From the NCBI RefSeq assembly GCF_000802225.1, contig NZ_JTDI01000001.1, forward strand, positions 434,001-498,000: DNA of 64,000 nt, given 5' to 3'. Source of the stretch: Novosphingobium malaysiense. GTDB lineage: Bacteria > Pseudomonadota > Alphaproteobacteria > Sphingomonadales > Sphingomonadaceae. This document shows positions 54,292 through 61,915 of this stretch, in pieces. Positions within the stretch are counted from its first letter, which is position 1. Every line of letters begins with the position of its first letter. A model generated the notes under the pieces. The model worked only from the letters and a program-made list of their open reading frames with translations, was not told the origin of the DNA and did not search any database. A program made the position numbers and the translations under genes.

Positions 54292-54893
54292 TCACCGCCG
54301 TCGGCACCATCCGCGAAGCCCGCAAGTCCGGGGACCTGCGCCTCGTGATCGCCTGCCCGTTCGATCCGGCCGGCATCGCCATGGGCGCCTCGATCGCCTG
54401 CTCGGGCGTCTGCCTCACCGTGGTCGACAAGGGCGGGGAAGCGGGCAACGCGTGGTTCGCGGTGGATGTCTCGGGCGAATCGGTGGCGCGTACCGTCGCC
54501 GGGCGCTGGGAAGTGGGCAACCATCTCAACCTCGAACCCGCGCTCAAGCTGGGCGACGAACTGGGCGGCCATATCGTCACCGGCCACGTCGACGGCGTCG
54601 GCAACGTCGTGAGCATCACGCCGGAAGGCGATTCCAAGCGCTTCGTCATCGCCGCACCCAAGGACCTGGCGCCCTACCTCGCCCCCAAGGGCTCGATCAC
54701 CGTCGACGGCGTATCGCTGACCGTGAACGAGGTGTCCGACCAGCCCGACGGCACCTGCCACTTCACCCTCAACATCATCCCGCACACTGCGGACGTCACC
54801 ACCATCGGTGCCCTGCAGCCCGAAGACGGCGTGAATCTGGAGATCGACGTGCTCGCGCGCTACCTGCAGCGGATGCAATCGCTGCGGGGGTGA
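54276..54893 (+). CDS. ribE: Riboflavin synthase alpha chain
   Basis: A 205-residue trimeric enzyme that dismutates two 6,7-dimethyl-8-ribityllumazines to riboflavin. [10 protein letters not shown] is the classical N-terminus; two similar barrels follow (1-97 and 98-195), each with GVSL/GVCL and TA-type repeats (IACSGVCLTVVDK; ITVDGVSLTVNEV); GGHIVTGHVDGVG marks the second half. Overlap with ribD indicates one operon. Confidence 0.95.
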   Translation: MFTGIVTAVGTIREARKSGDLRLVIACPFDPAGIAMGASIACSGVCLTVVDKGGEAGNAWFAVDVSGESVARTVAGRWEVGNHLNLEPALKLGDELGGHIVTGHVDGVGNVVSITPEGDSKRFVIAAPKDLAPYLAPKGSITVDGVSLTVNEVSDQPDGTCHFTLNIIPHTADVTTIGALQPEDGVNLEIDVLARYLQRMQSLRG

Positions 54894-55020
54894 GCTCGGC
54901 GCAAAGCTGGGTTTGCGAGCATTGTGAGGACCACGTCATGCCAGCGGATGCTGGCATCGCCCTCGGTATTGCGGGCCCTGTCGCACTGGTCGGTTTCTTA
55001 GGCCGTCGTCTTTGCTGATA

Positions 55021-55050
55021 GCGATCCCAGCCTTCGCTGGGATGACAGCA
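55021..55050. repeat. CCCAGC palindrome, single copy
   Basis: TCCCAGCCTTCGCTGGGA (55025-55042) belongs to the family seen twice at 38531-38604. It lies between ribE and the convergent GNAT gene. Confidence 0.7.
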
Positions 55051-55051
55051 G

Positions 55052-55600
55052 TCAGCACGCGCCCCAGCGCTTCTCAAACCCCTCACGGGTGATCTCGTAG
55101 ACCACATGCCGCACCATCACCCCGCCGCCGCGTTCGAAAGTGCGGGTGCGGTCGGTCAGGACGCCGCCGATGTTTTCCATCGCCTTGCGCGAGATCACGT
55201 TGTCCTCACCCACCTGAAAGATGGCGCGCTCGTAGTGTTCGAGTGCGTGGGCGAGCATCAACCGCTTGAATTCGGCGTTGTAGCCCTTGCCCCAATAGCG
55301 GTGCGCGAGGAACGACCAGCCGATCTCGATTTCGCCCGGACCTTCCAGCTCGGGCTTGTCGAACTGGCTGGAACCGATGATCTCGCCAGTGACTTTGTCG
55401 AAGATCGCCAAGGCACCGCCGCGCGCCATGGCATCAGCGAAGAACTCGCGGAAGACGGGCTCCTGCCAGCGGTCGTACGAGGGATGCCCCGCCCAGACCC
55501 GCGAATCCGAGGCGACGGCGTAGAGCGCGTCCCAGTCTTCGGGGAGCAGAGGACGAAGCGTCAGCCGATCCCCTTCCAGAACCGGCTGACGGTTCATCAT
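55052..55600 (-). CDS. GNAT family N-acetyltransferase (RimJ/RimL-like)
   Basis: A 182-residue acetyltransferase with the RimJ/RimL pattern: DRLTLRPLLPEDWDALYAVA, then EIEIGWSFLAHRYWGKGYNA, where the Gly-rich stretch binds acetyl-CoA, and RKAMENIGGVL. Such enzymes acetylate protein N-termini or small molecules. Its ATG (55600) abuts the aminotransferase stop (ATGATGA), so the two are coupled. Confidence 0.85.
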   Translation of the reverse strand: MMNRQPVLEGDRLTLRPLLPEDWDALYAVASDSRVWAGHPSYDRWQEPVFREFFADAMARGGALAIFDKVTGEIIGSSQFDKPELEGPGEIEIGWSFLAHRYWGKGYNAEFKRLMLAHALEHYERAIFQVGEDNVISRKAMENIGGVLTDRTRTFERGGGVMVRHVVYEITREGFEKRWGAC

Positions 55601-56778
55601 CAGCCGGTCACGTCCGCCACGGCGGCAATGAACTTGTCGATGTTGCCCATCGTCAGGCCGGCCACGTTGATGCGGCCCGAACCGGCGAAATAGATGCCGT
55701 GTTCCGAACGCATCGCCTGCACCTGCTCGGGCGTGAACGGGATGATCGAGAACAGGCCGTTCTGGATACCGATAGGGGTAAGATCCACGCCCCCGGTCTT
55801 GCCGGCCTCGGCCAGCCTGGCGCGGACCTGGCGCATGCGATCACGCATCTGGTCGAGCTCGTCGAGCCACTGCGCGGTCAGCGCCTCGTCTTCCAGGATC
55901 AGGCGAACCGCGGCTCCGCCGTGATCGGGCGGCTGCGACCAGTTGGCGCGGGCCAGCGCGTGCGCGTTCGACATGACCTTGGCGAGATCGGCCGGGTCGG
56001 CGACCATGGCGTAGAGTGCGCCGACGCGGTCGCGATAGAGACCGAAGTTCTTGTCGCACGAATAGCAGACCATCGCCTCGGGAACGGCGGCCAGCACGCG
56101 GCGCACGCCATAGGCATCTTCTTCCATGCCGCGGCCGAGGCCCTGATAGGCCAGGTCGATCACCGGCAGCACCTTGCGCTCGGCCAGCAGGCCGGCGATT
56201 TCGTCCCATTCGGCGTTCGAATAGTCGATGCCCGTTGGGTTGTGGCAGCAGCCGTGCAGCAGGACCGCATCGGCTTCGCCGGCGTCGGCCAGAGCGGTGC
56301 GAATGGCATCCATGTCGGTGGTGCCGTCCGCCCTGGCGTGATTGAACTCGAGGACTTCGAGGCCGAGGTCGGCGCAGATCTGGTTGTGGTTCGGCCAGCT
56401 CGGCTTGCCGACGATCAGGCGCTTATAGCCGGCGCGCTTGACCATCGCGAGCGCGAGGCGCAGCGAACCGGTGCCGCCCGGGGTCTGCATGCCTTCGATG
56501 CGGCCGCCCATGCTCGGGCTGTCCTTGCCGAAGACATAGGGCATCAGCGCTTCGACGAAGCCCATGTCGCCCTCGGGGCCGAGGTAGGCTTTCGAATCCT
56601 GCGTCTCGACGAGTTTCTTCTCGGCCGCCTTGATCGCACCGAAGACCGGGGTTTCCCCCTGCCCGGTGCGGTAGACGCCCACGCCGAGGTCGATCTTGTC
56701 GGCGCGCGGGTCGGCATTGTGGAGCTTGATCAGCGCGAGAAGCGCGTCGGCGGGCTGTTGTTTCAGGTCGATAAGCAT
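55600..56778 (-). CDS. tyrB: Aromatic amino acid/aspartate aminotransferase
   Basis: A 392-residue PLP enzyme of the class I aspartate/aromatic group. NADPRADKIDLGVGVYR at the N-terminus, HGCCHNPTGIDYSNAEWDEI around the PLP-binding Asn, and the Lys Schiff-base site SCDKNFGLYRDRVG are present; GRINVAGLT near the end holds the substrate Arg. It exchanges amino groups between Asp, Tyr or Phe and 2-oxoglutarate. aspC-type specificity cannot be excluded. Confidence 0.88.
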   Translation of the reverse strand: MLIDLKQQPADALLALIKLHNADPRADKIDLGVGVYRTGQGETPVFGAIKAAEKKLVETQDSKAYLGPEGDMGFVEALMPYVFGKDSPSMGGRIEGMQTPGGTGSLRLALAMVKRAGYKRLIVGKPSWPNHNQICADLGLEVLEFNHARADGTTDMDAIRTALADAGEADAVLLHGCCHNPTGIDYSNAEWDEIAGLLAERKVLPVIDLAYQGLGRGMEEDAYGVRRVLAAVPEAMVCYSCDKNFGLYRDRVGALYAMVADPADLAKVMSNAHALARANWSQPPDHGGAAVRLILEDEALTAQWLDELDQMRDRMRQVRARLAEAGKTGGVDLTPIGIQNGLFSIIPFTPEQVQAMRSEHGIYFAGSGRINVAGLTMGNIDKFIAAVADVTG

Positions 56779-56877
56779 GGCGGCGCGGCCTTACTCCGCC
56801 GCGCCCGAGCGTGCAACAGGGGACTGAGCCCGATCGTGATTATGCGCAGTCGGCCCAAGCGACGCTGCCCGGCGCCT

Positions 56878-57723
56878 TCAGAACGGCAGCCAGCGCTGCT
56901 TGTGCGAGAACTTCATGTATCCGATGTTCGCACCCAGCCGCAGACCGGCACCGGCGCGCACCGGAATCAGCACGACGTCGCCGCGGCGCAGGTAGCTGAC
57001 CGTGAAGCCGCCGACGAGATAGGCCTGCCCCTCGCCAGCACCGAAACGGTGGAACAGGTCCTCGGTATCATAGAGGTTGTAGACCAGCACGAAGGCATTG
57101 CCGGCATTGGCGCCGGCATCGAAGCCGATCGACGGGCCGGTCCAGTAGACCGGCTTGTTGCCTTCGATCTTGTGATGCAAGGTTCCCGATCCATAGCGGA
57201 GCCCCAGCGCGAAAGCGCCGCCAGCTTCCCGGCCGACGATATAGGCATTGGGTTCGCCCTGCTTGGCCAGCAGGTCCTTGATGAGATCAGCAAGCCCCTT
57301 CGCCCCCTTGCCGAAGACGCCTTCGGCCGCACCGATGAGGTCGTCCTCGCGGTACGTGGCGGTGGTATCCTGCGTTTGCGGGGAAGCCGAAGCGGTCGGT
57401 GCCGGGCTGCCGATGTCATTGCCATTCCAGGTCGAGACGCCGGTTGCCGTGTCCGTCGGAGCAGATTCCATCGGCGTGCCGTTGCCGGTGGCAGGCGCGG
57501 CCGGCTCGGTCGAGGGTAGCTCGCCGCTCGGTGTGGGGGCCGGGCTGGACGTGGCTCCGGAATTGAGATCTGCATCGATCGCGGCATCAGGATCGACCGT
57601 GGTGACCTGGGCGATCGCGGGAGCCAGCGGCGCGACCATGGCGAGCGAGCCCGCAACCAGGGCGACGAGCGATCGGCGCACGCGGCGTCGCACGGTCTCC
57701 GGCTGGTGATTGCTGACTGGCAT
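56878..57723 (-). CDS. DUF1134/EipA-like envelope integrity protein
   Basis: A 281-residue exported protein. An Arg-rich N-region and signal peptide (about 12-38), a low-complexity Pro/Thr/Ala stretch (about 50-120), then the DUF1134 domain (about 130-281: EGVFGKGAKGLADLIKDLLA, NAYIVGREAGGAFALGLRYG, GPSIGFDAGANAGNAFVLVY). Brucella EipA of this family maintains envelope integrity. It lies 99 bp downstream of the aminotransferase's start side and is monocistronic. Confidence 0.88.
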   Translation of the reverse strand: MPVSNHQPETVRRRVRRSLVALVAGSLAMVAPLAPAIAQVTTVDPDAAIDADLNSGATSSPAPTPSGELPSTEPAAPATGNGTPMESAPTDTATGVSTWNGNDIGSPAPTASASPQTQDTTATYREDDLIGAAEGVFGKGAKGLADLIKDLLAKQGEPNAYIVGREAGGAFALGLRYGSGTLHHKIEGNKPVYWTGPSIGFDAGANAGNAFVLVYNLYDTEDLFHRFGAGEGQAYLVGGFTVSYLRRGDVVLIPVRAGAGLRLGANIGYMKFSHKQRWLPF

Positions 57724-57984
57724 AGTGGGCTCCCCTCGCGAGAATTATCTGAAAAATCGAAACATCGCCGCCCCGAACCCGCCCGGGACAAGCGGCGACA
57801 GCCCAAAAGAATCCACGGCACCTTACCCCGCAATGAATGGGCGACGGGCCGAGTCCGTTTTGCGGCGGACCGAATCCGCAAATCGCTTCCTCGCAAGCGC
57901 CGAGAGCAAAACCACATAATCCGCACCACGCCCCCTTGCCGCCCCCGAAGGGCATCGCTATAGGGGCCCGCCTGAGCCGGCACC

Positions 57985-58075
57985 GGAGACGTGGGTGAGT
58001 GGCTGAAACCAGTTCCCTGCTAAGGAACCGTACTCTATCAGGGTACCGAGGGTTCGAATCCCTCCGTCTCCGCCA
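57985..58075 (+). tRNA. tRNA-Ser (anticodon GCT)
   Basis: Acceptor GGAGACG pairs with CGTCTCC, CCA is encoded, the anticodon loop CTGCTAA gives GCT between GTTCC/GGAAC stems, a long variable arm (TACTCTATCAGGGTA) marks a class II serine tRNA, and the T loop is GGTTCGAATCC. It reads AGC and AGT. Confidence 0.96.
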
Positions 58076-58398
58076 CTCTTTCGCAGGATGACTGCGGCAT
58101 CTTCCCCGAATTTTTCTGATTTTCTTCAGGGCGACCGGTGTTCCCGAGACCTGACTTTTGCCTTCGCCGTGAAAGGCAGCATACCTGCGTTCGGATGTCC
58201 CGGAAGGGATGCATGACGGGTCCTGCCTGCTTCGCTCGGACCGTAGACCGATCCATACAGCAAGGTCGCGCGTCAAGCGCCGAGGCTTTCGGTCGTAGCG
58301 GGTTATGGATAGTTACAACGCCATGATAGCCAATGCCCGAAGAGTTCGGACTCAACGAAAGCCATGTAAACCCACGGCCGTCAGGAGGTGAGACGACA
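58076..58398. other. Region between tRNA-Ser and the TetR gene
   Basis: About 320 bases without a supported gene. It separates the housekeeping part from the catabolic cluster and begins right at the 3' end of a tRNA gene, a usual integration point, but I see no direct repeat of the tRNA 3' end. Confidence 0.5.
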
Positions 58399-58986
58399 AT
58401 GCCTATCGTGGTCGACAAGGATGAACGGCGAGCGCAAGTGGTCGCGGTCGCCTTCGATCTGGTCGCCGACAAGGGGATCGAGGCGCTGACATTCCGCGAG
58501 ATTGCGGCCGCCAATGGCTGCAGCACATCAATCGTCTCGCACTACTTTCGCAACAAGAACGAACTGCTCTTCAAGGTCTATCAGGTCGCCAACGACCGCG
58601 CACGAGAACGATTGGAGGCCGCGCACGAGGCAGGATTGTCGCTCCTGGGTTGCTTTGATGCCATCCTTCCCGTCGATCATGCTTCCCGGCGAAACTGGCG
58701 TGTCTGGCTGGCCTTCTGGTCGCGCGCTCATCTCGAACCGGCCTATCTCGAGGAGCGCCGGCGTGCCGCCGAAGACAGCCTTTCGCTCTACCGCACGATG
58801 CTGGCGGAAAAGCTGGGCAAGCCGCAGGAGACCCCCGCCATGGAAATCGCCGCGCGGCGGTTGATCGCAGCCATCGCCGGGATCGGTCTCGAAGCCTGTT
58901 TCGCGCCCGACGACTGGACCACCGATCGCATGCACGCCGTGCTGGCATCCGAGCTTTCCGATCTCGGCGTGGCCCAAGACGCCTGA
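58399..58986 (+). CDS. TetR/AcrR family regulator, BetI-like
   Basis: A 195-residue repressor. The N-terminal HTH (about 10-55) reads RRAQVVAVAFDLVADKGIEA, then TFREIAAANGCSTSIVSHYF, typical of TetR. The C-terminal ligand domain resembles the BetI_C type (WLAFWSRAHLEPAYLEE). The ATG at 58399 follows AGGAGGTGA. A 21-bp palindrome begins 9 bp after its stop and precedes the oxygenase genes, so it probably controls the downstream cluster. Confidence 0.88.
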   Translation: MPIVVDKDERRAQVVAVAFDLVADKGIEALTFREIAAANGCSTSIVSHYFRNKNELLFKVYQVANDRARERLEAAHEAGLSLLGCFDAILPVDHASRRNWRVWLAFWSRAHLEPAYLEERRRAAEDSLSLYRTMLAEKLGKPQETPAMEIAARRLIAAIAGIGLEACFAPDDWTTDRMHAVLASELSDLGVAQDA

Positions 58987-58994
58987 CCCCCTAT

Positions 58995-59015
58995 TTATTA
59001 TGACAGTCATCATAA
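58995..59015. promoter_or_regulatory. 21-bp palindrome, candidate TetR operator
   Basis: TTATTATGAC (58995-59004) and GTCATCATAA (59006-59015) are inverted copies with one mismatch around a single base. It lies between the TetR gene and the first structural gene, in an AT-rich patch of GC-rich DNA. Confidence 0.6.
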
Positions 59016-59110
59016 GAAAAATTGGCAGATACTCTCCATCCCAATGATGCGTGGGCTCCCGCCGATTCCCGGCCGAAGCGAACCCCGCGCGAGACATGGG
59101 AGAAAGTGCC

Positions 59111-59746
59111 GTGATCCGCCACGTTGTGATGCTCAAGTTCAAGAAGGATGCCGACCCCAAGAAGATCGACACCTTCATCGAGGAAGTTAAGAAGCTGCCG
59201 CACCTCAATCGCGAGGTGCGTGACTATAGCCACGGCATGTGCGTGAAGACGCGCTTTCACTCGGGCGACTTCGATTTCGCGAACTGCTGCGACATCGACA
59301 GTTACGAGGCGATGGAGCGCTACATGTCGCACTGGGCGCATCTTCGGATGACGCCGTTCCTGCCCGACATCCTAGAGAACATGCTCTCGTTCGACTGGGA
59401 AATCGACTACCACGGCCCCGAATTCGACGAAAAGCTGGCCGCCGAGGAAGCCGAGAAGGAAAAGGCGCGCGTCCTCAAGTTCCATGACGACCCGGCCAAG
59501 GCCTATGTCCCCGAGGTTCGTGGGCAGACCCGTGAACGCGCCCGCGAAATGTGCGAAGCGGTCGGTCTCGTCCTTTCCGGTGATGAAGAGGAAATCATCG
59601 GATCGGTGTGGGCTCCCAATCGCATCATGTTCCAGAGCCCCGATCCCGACACGGAAATCGAAAAGGGTGCCGAGGTGAAGATCGGCATTACTGGCGACTG
59701 GCTCACCGGCCCCGCCGTGCCCGAGGGCGATGCCCCGGCTTGGTAA
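59111..59746 (+). CDS. Dabb-domain protein fused to a PASTA-like domain
   Basis: A 211-residue protein with no signal peptide. Residues 1-98 form a Dabb (stress-responsive A/B barrel) ferredoxin-like domain: MIRHVVMLKFKKDADPKKID, HGMCVKTRF and MTPFLPDILENML. Residues about 132-196 look like a PASTA domain (VPEVRGQTRERAREMCEAVG, PNRIMFQSPDPDTEIEKGAE), normally found on extracytoplasmic kinases and PBPs. GTG 59111 follows GGGAGAAAG and gives the usual Dabb start MIRH. Dabb proteins often accompany ring-oxidation enzymes. It precedes the Rieske oxygenase by 20 bp. Confidence 0.75.
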   Translation: MIRHVVMLKFKKDADPKKIDTFIEEVKKLPHLNREVRDYSHGMCVKTRFHSGDFDFANCCDIDSYEAMERYMSHWAHLRMTPFLPDILENMLSFDWEIDYHGPEFDEKLAAEEAEKEKARVLKFHDDPAKAYVPEVRGQTRERAREMCEAVGLVLSGDEEEIIGSVWAPNRIMFQSPDPDTEIEKGAEVKIGITGDWLTGPAVPEGDAPAW

Positions 59747-59766
59747 CACGATCAGGGGAGAGCGCC

Positions 59767-60963
59767 ATGACGACCGTGCGCGAAGCCTATGGCGATGTAG
59801 CGGAAAAGCTCCTGCATTTCGTCGAAACGAAAACCACCGACCAGACCGGTTCGATCATGAAGGTACCGGTCGAGGCCTATCTCGACGCCGATCGCTGGCA
59901 GCGCGAAATCGACCTCATTTTCAAGCGGCTGCCGCTCATGCTGGCGTTTACCATCGAGCTTCCGGAGCCCGGCGACTACAAGGCCATGGCTCCGATGGGG
60001 ATCCCGATCCTGGTCAGCCGCGGCCAGGATGGCAGGGCGCGCGCGTTCCTCAACGTGTGCAGGCACCGCGCCATGAAGCTCGTCGATGAGCAGGAAAATG
60101 GCGGAAAGGGCAATTGCCGCGCCTTCTCCTGCCCCTACCACGGCTGGACCTACGCCAGCGACGGGCGGCTGCTGGGAATCGCCGAAGCAAGCACTTTCGG
60201 CGATGTCGACAAGGCAACGCTGAATTTGACCGAGCTGCCGTGCCAGGAGGTAGCCGGCATGATCTTCGCGATCCTCACGCCAGGCCTTCCCATCGACGTC
60301 CCTGCCTTCCTGGGCGGTATGCTCGAGGACCTCGCGGCGCTCAAGCTGGAGACATGGTACTTCCACAAGGCGCGCGAGATGCGGGGCGCCAACTGGAAAG
60401 TGGCTTACGACGGGTACCTGGAGGGCTATCACTTCCAGGCCGCGCACCCCGAGACGGTGACGCCCCGCACACCCTCGAACCGGGCCAACTACGAGGCATT
60501 CGGCCCGCACATCCGCCTCGGGTATCCGCAACATGGCATTGTCGATCTGAAGGATCTTCCCCGCGACCAGTGGGGCGATCGGGAAAACCTGAACTACGAC
60601 TTCATCCGTATGCTGTTCCCCAACTTCGCGATGTTTCTTGCACCGGAGATGTGCCAGGTCGCTCAGCTCTATCCGGGCGATGCGCCGGATCGCAACGTCA
60701 CGGTGATGAACTACATCTTCCCCCAGGCGCCTGCTTCCGAAGACGAACGCAAGAAGCTCGACGAGATGAGCGACTTCTTCTTCGACGTCGTCGAGAAGGA
60801 AGACTACCTGATGGGCATGCGCGTGCAGCAGGGACTGGAAGCGCAGGCGACAGGGCACGTGACGTTCGGTCGCAACGAGCTGGGCAACCAGTACTTCCAC
60901 CGCTGGATCGAGCACTACCTGTCGCAAGGGACAGTTCCCGAACCGCACCTGCGGTCGGAATGA
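59767..60963 (+). CDS. Rieske-type aromatic ring-hydroxylating oxygenase, alpha subunit
   Basis: A 398-residue oxygenase subunit. The Rieske 2Fe-2S site is CRH (98-100) and CPYH (122-125); the mononuclear iron pair is H222 and H227 in EGYHFQAAH, with an Asp ligand expected in the later acidic helix. It would hydroxylate an aromatic or related substrate with O2. No ferredoxin or reductase gene is in the window, so electron donors must be elsewhere or beyond the end. The ATG at 59767 follows AGGGGAGAG. Confidence 0.9.
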   Translation: MTTVREAYGDVAEKLLHFVETKTTDQTGSIMKVPVEAYLDADRWQREIDLIFKRLPLMLAFTIELPEPGDYKAMAPMGIPILVSRGQDGRARAFLNVCRHRAMKLVDEQENGGKGNCRAFSCPYHGWTYASDGRLLGIAEASTFGDVDKATLNLTELPCQEVAGMIFAILTPGLPIDVPAFLGGMLEDLAALKLETWYFHKAREMRGANWKVAYDGYLEGYHFQAAHPETVTPRTPSNRANYEAFGPHIRLGYPQHGIVDLKDLPRDQWGDRENLNYDFIRMLFPNFAMFLAPEMCQVAQLYPGDAPDRNVTVMNYIFPQAPASEDERKKLDEMSDFFFDVVEKEDYLMGMRVQQGLEAQATGHVTFGRNELGNQYFHRWIEHYLSQGTVPEPHLRSE

Positions 60964-60997
60964 TCGCATCAAACGAGAATCGAGAGGATCACTGGCC

Positions 60998-61300
60998 ATG
61001 CTAATTCTTGCCGGGCACCTGAAAACCAGCCCCGATCTGGTCGTCGAACTGGCCGGGACGCTACGCGCCCTCGTCGAGCCGACACTCAGGGAAGACGGGT
61101 GCCTCGCCTATCATTTCGCGGTAGACAGAGCGGACCAGGGAACCATCCTCGTCTACGAACGCTGGCGCGATCAGGAAGCGCTGACAGCGCACCTGTCCCA
61201 GCCTTCCGTGGCGGGCGTATTGGGCACCTGGGCAGAGAAGATCGACACATCGGGCGTGCGCAAGTTCGATGCCCACAACGAACGGGGATTCATGGACTGA
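60998..61300 (+). CDS. Antibiotic biosynthesis monooxygenase (ABM) domain protein
   Basis: A 100-residue ferredoxin-like dimeric alpha+beta barrel protein. AGTLRALVEPTLREDGCLAY, then FAVDRADQGTILVYERWRDQ and AHLSQPSVAGVL follow the ABM/YgiN pattern. YgiN-type enzymes are cofactor-free quinol monooxygenases. In this cluster it may oxidise a quinol or detoxify a product of the Rieske step (inference). Confidence 0.85.
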   Translation: MLILAGHLKTSPDLVVELAGTLRALVEPTLREDGCLAYHFAVDRADQGTILVYERWRDQEALTAHLSQPSVAGVLGTWAEKIDTSGVRKFDAHNERGFMD

Positions 61301-61342
61301 AGTCCGCCCCTTCGAACCGCAACGGCATTCGGGAGAGTGACA

Positions 61343-61476
61343 ATGATGAACCGCCGTATCGTGCTGCAATCGCGCCCCGCCGGCGTGCCGGTACCTGGGT
61401 GGATGACCGGACCGGCCCGATGAACTTTGGCGATGGGCTATCGCCGAAACATCCTTTTGCACTCCAGGGCTTGTAG
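61343..61476 (+). pseudogene. Remnant of an NADP-dependent (MDR/CurA-like) oxidoreductase
   Basis: A frame starting at ATG 61343 (GGGAGAG upstream) reads MMNRRIVLQSRPAGVPVP, the distinctive N-terminus of MDR-family oxidoreductases, but then runs into GWMTGPAR and a stop after 26 residues. A second short frame (61420-61476, ATGA overlap) ends HPFALQGL. The remaining 300 or so residues of an MDR are missing, so a deletion or rearrangement is likely. Confidence 0.5.
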
Positions 61477-61915
61477 CTCACCGGGAGCCCCTCGCCGTCC
61501 GGCCTGGCACCCGGCGCACGATACCGCGGTCATGGACGAGGGGCGTCATCACGCGTCTCGATGCGCGGCCGGCTGCGTTTCAAACGCGACGAGGAGCCGC
61601 AGATCGCGTGGTTATCGTCGCCTCGCCCTGTCGCCGTGCAGGGAACGCCTGACCCGCCCCGCGCGCTGCCTCCGCTCCCGGACGATTGCGCAGCCCGCGT
61701 AAGACTTGGCCTGCCAAGCCGCTGACCTTGCGAGCTTTCTTTTTTGAAACCTATTGGTTGCATTAATTGTCCGACCGGCTACAAACGGCGGACGGGGCAA
61801 GCCGTCTCGCATCGTTGCCGGACGTGGCGAATGCGTGCGTTCGATTTTCAAAGCGAAGGCCAAACCCCTCCGGAAGGTCCGGGACGAGGAAAGAAACCAA
61901 CACGGGGAGGCAAAA
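61477..61915. other. Non-coding scar before the hydrolase gene
   Basis: About 440 bases with no supported gene beyond possible in-frame upstream extensions of the hydrolase. Open frames are short and Arg-rich without family patterns. Near 61730-61780 it becomes AT-rich (CTTTTTTGAAACC), possibly promoter sequence. Confidence 0.5.

Noticed and set aside
58076-58398. Integration site at the tRNA-Ser 3' end
   Set aside because: The cluster starts close to the tRNA, but no duplicate of the tRNA 3' end or integrase is visible in the window.
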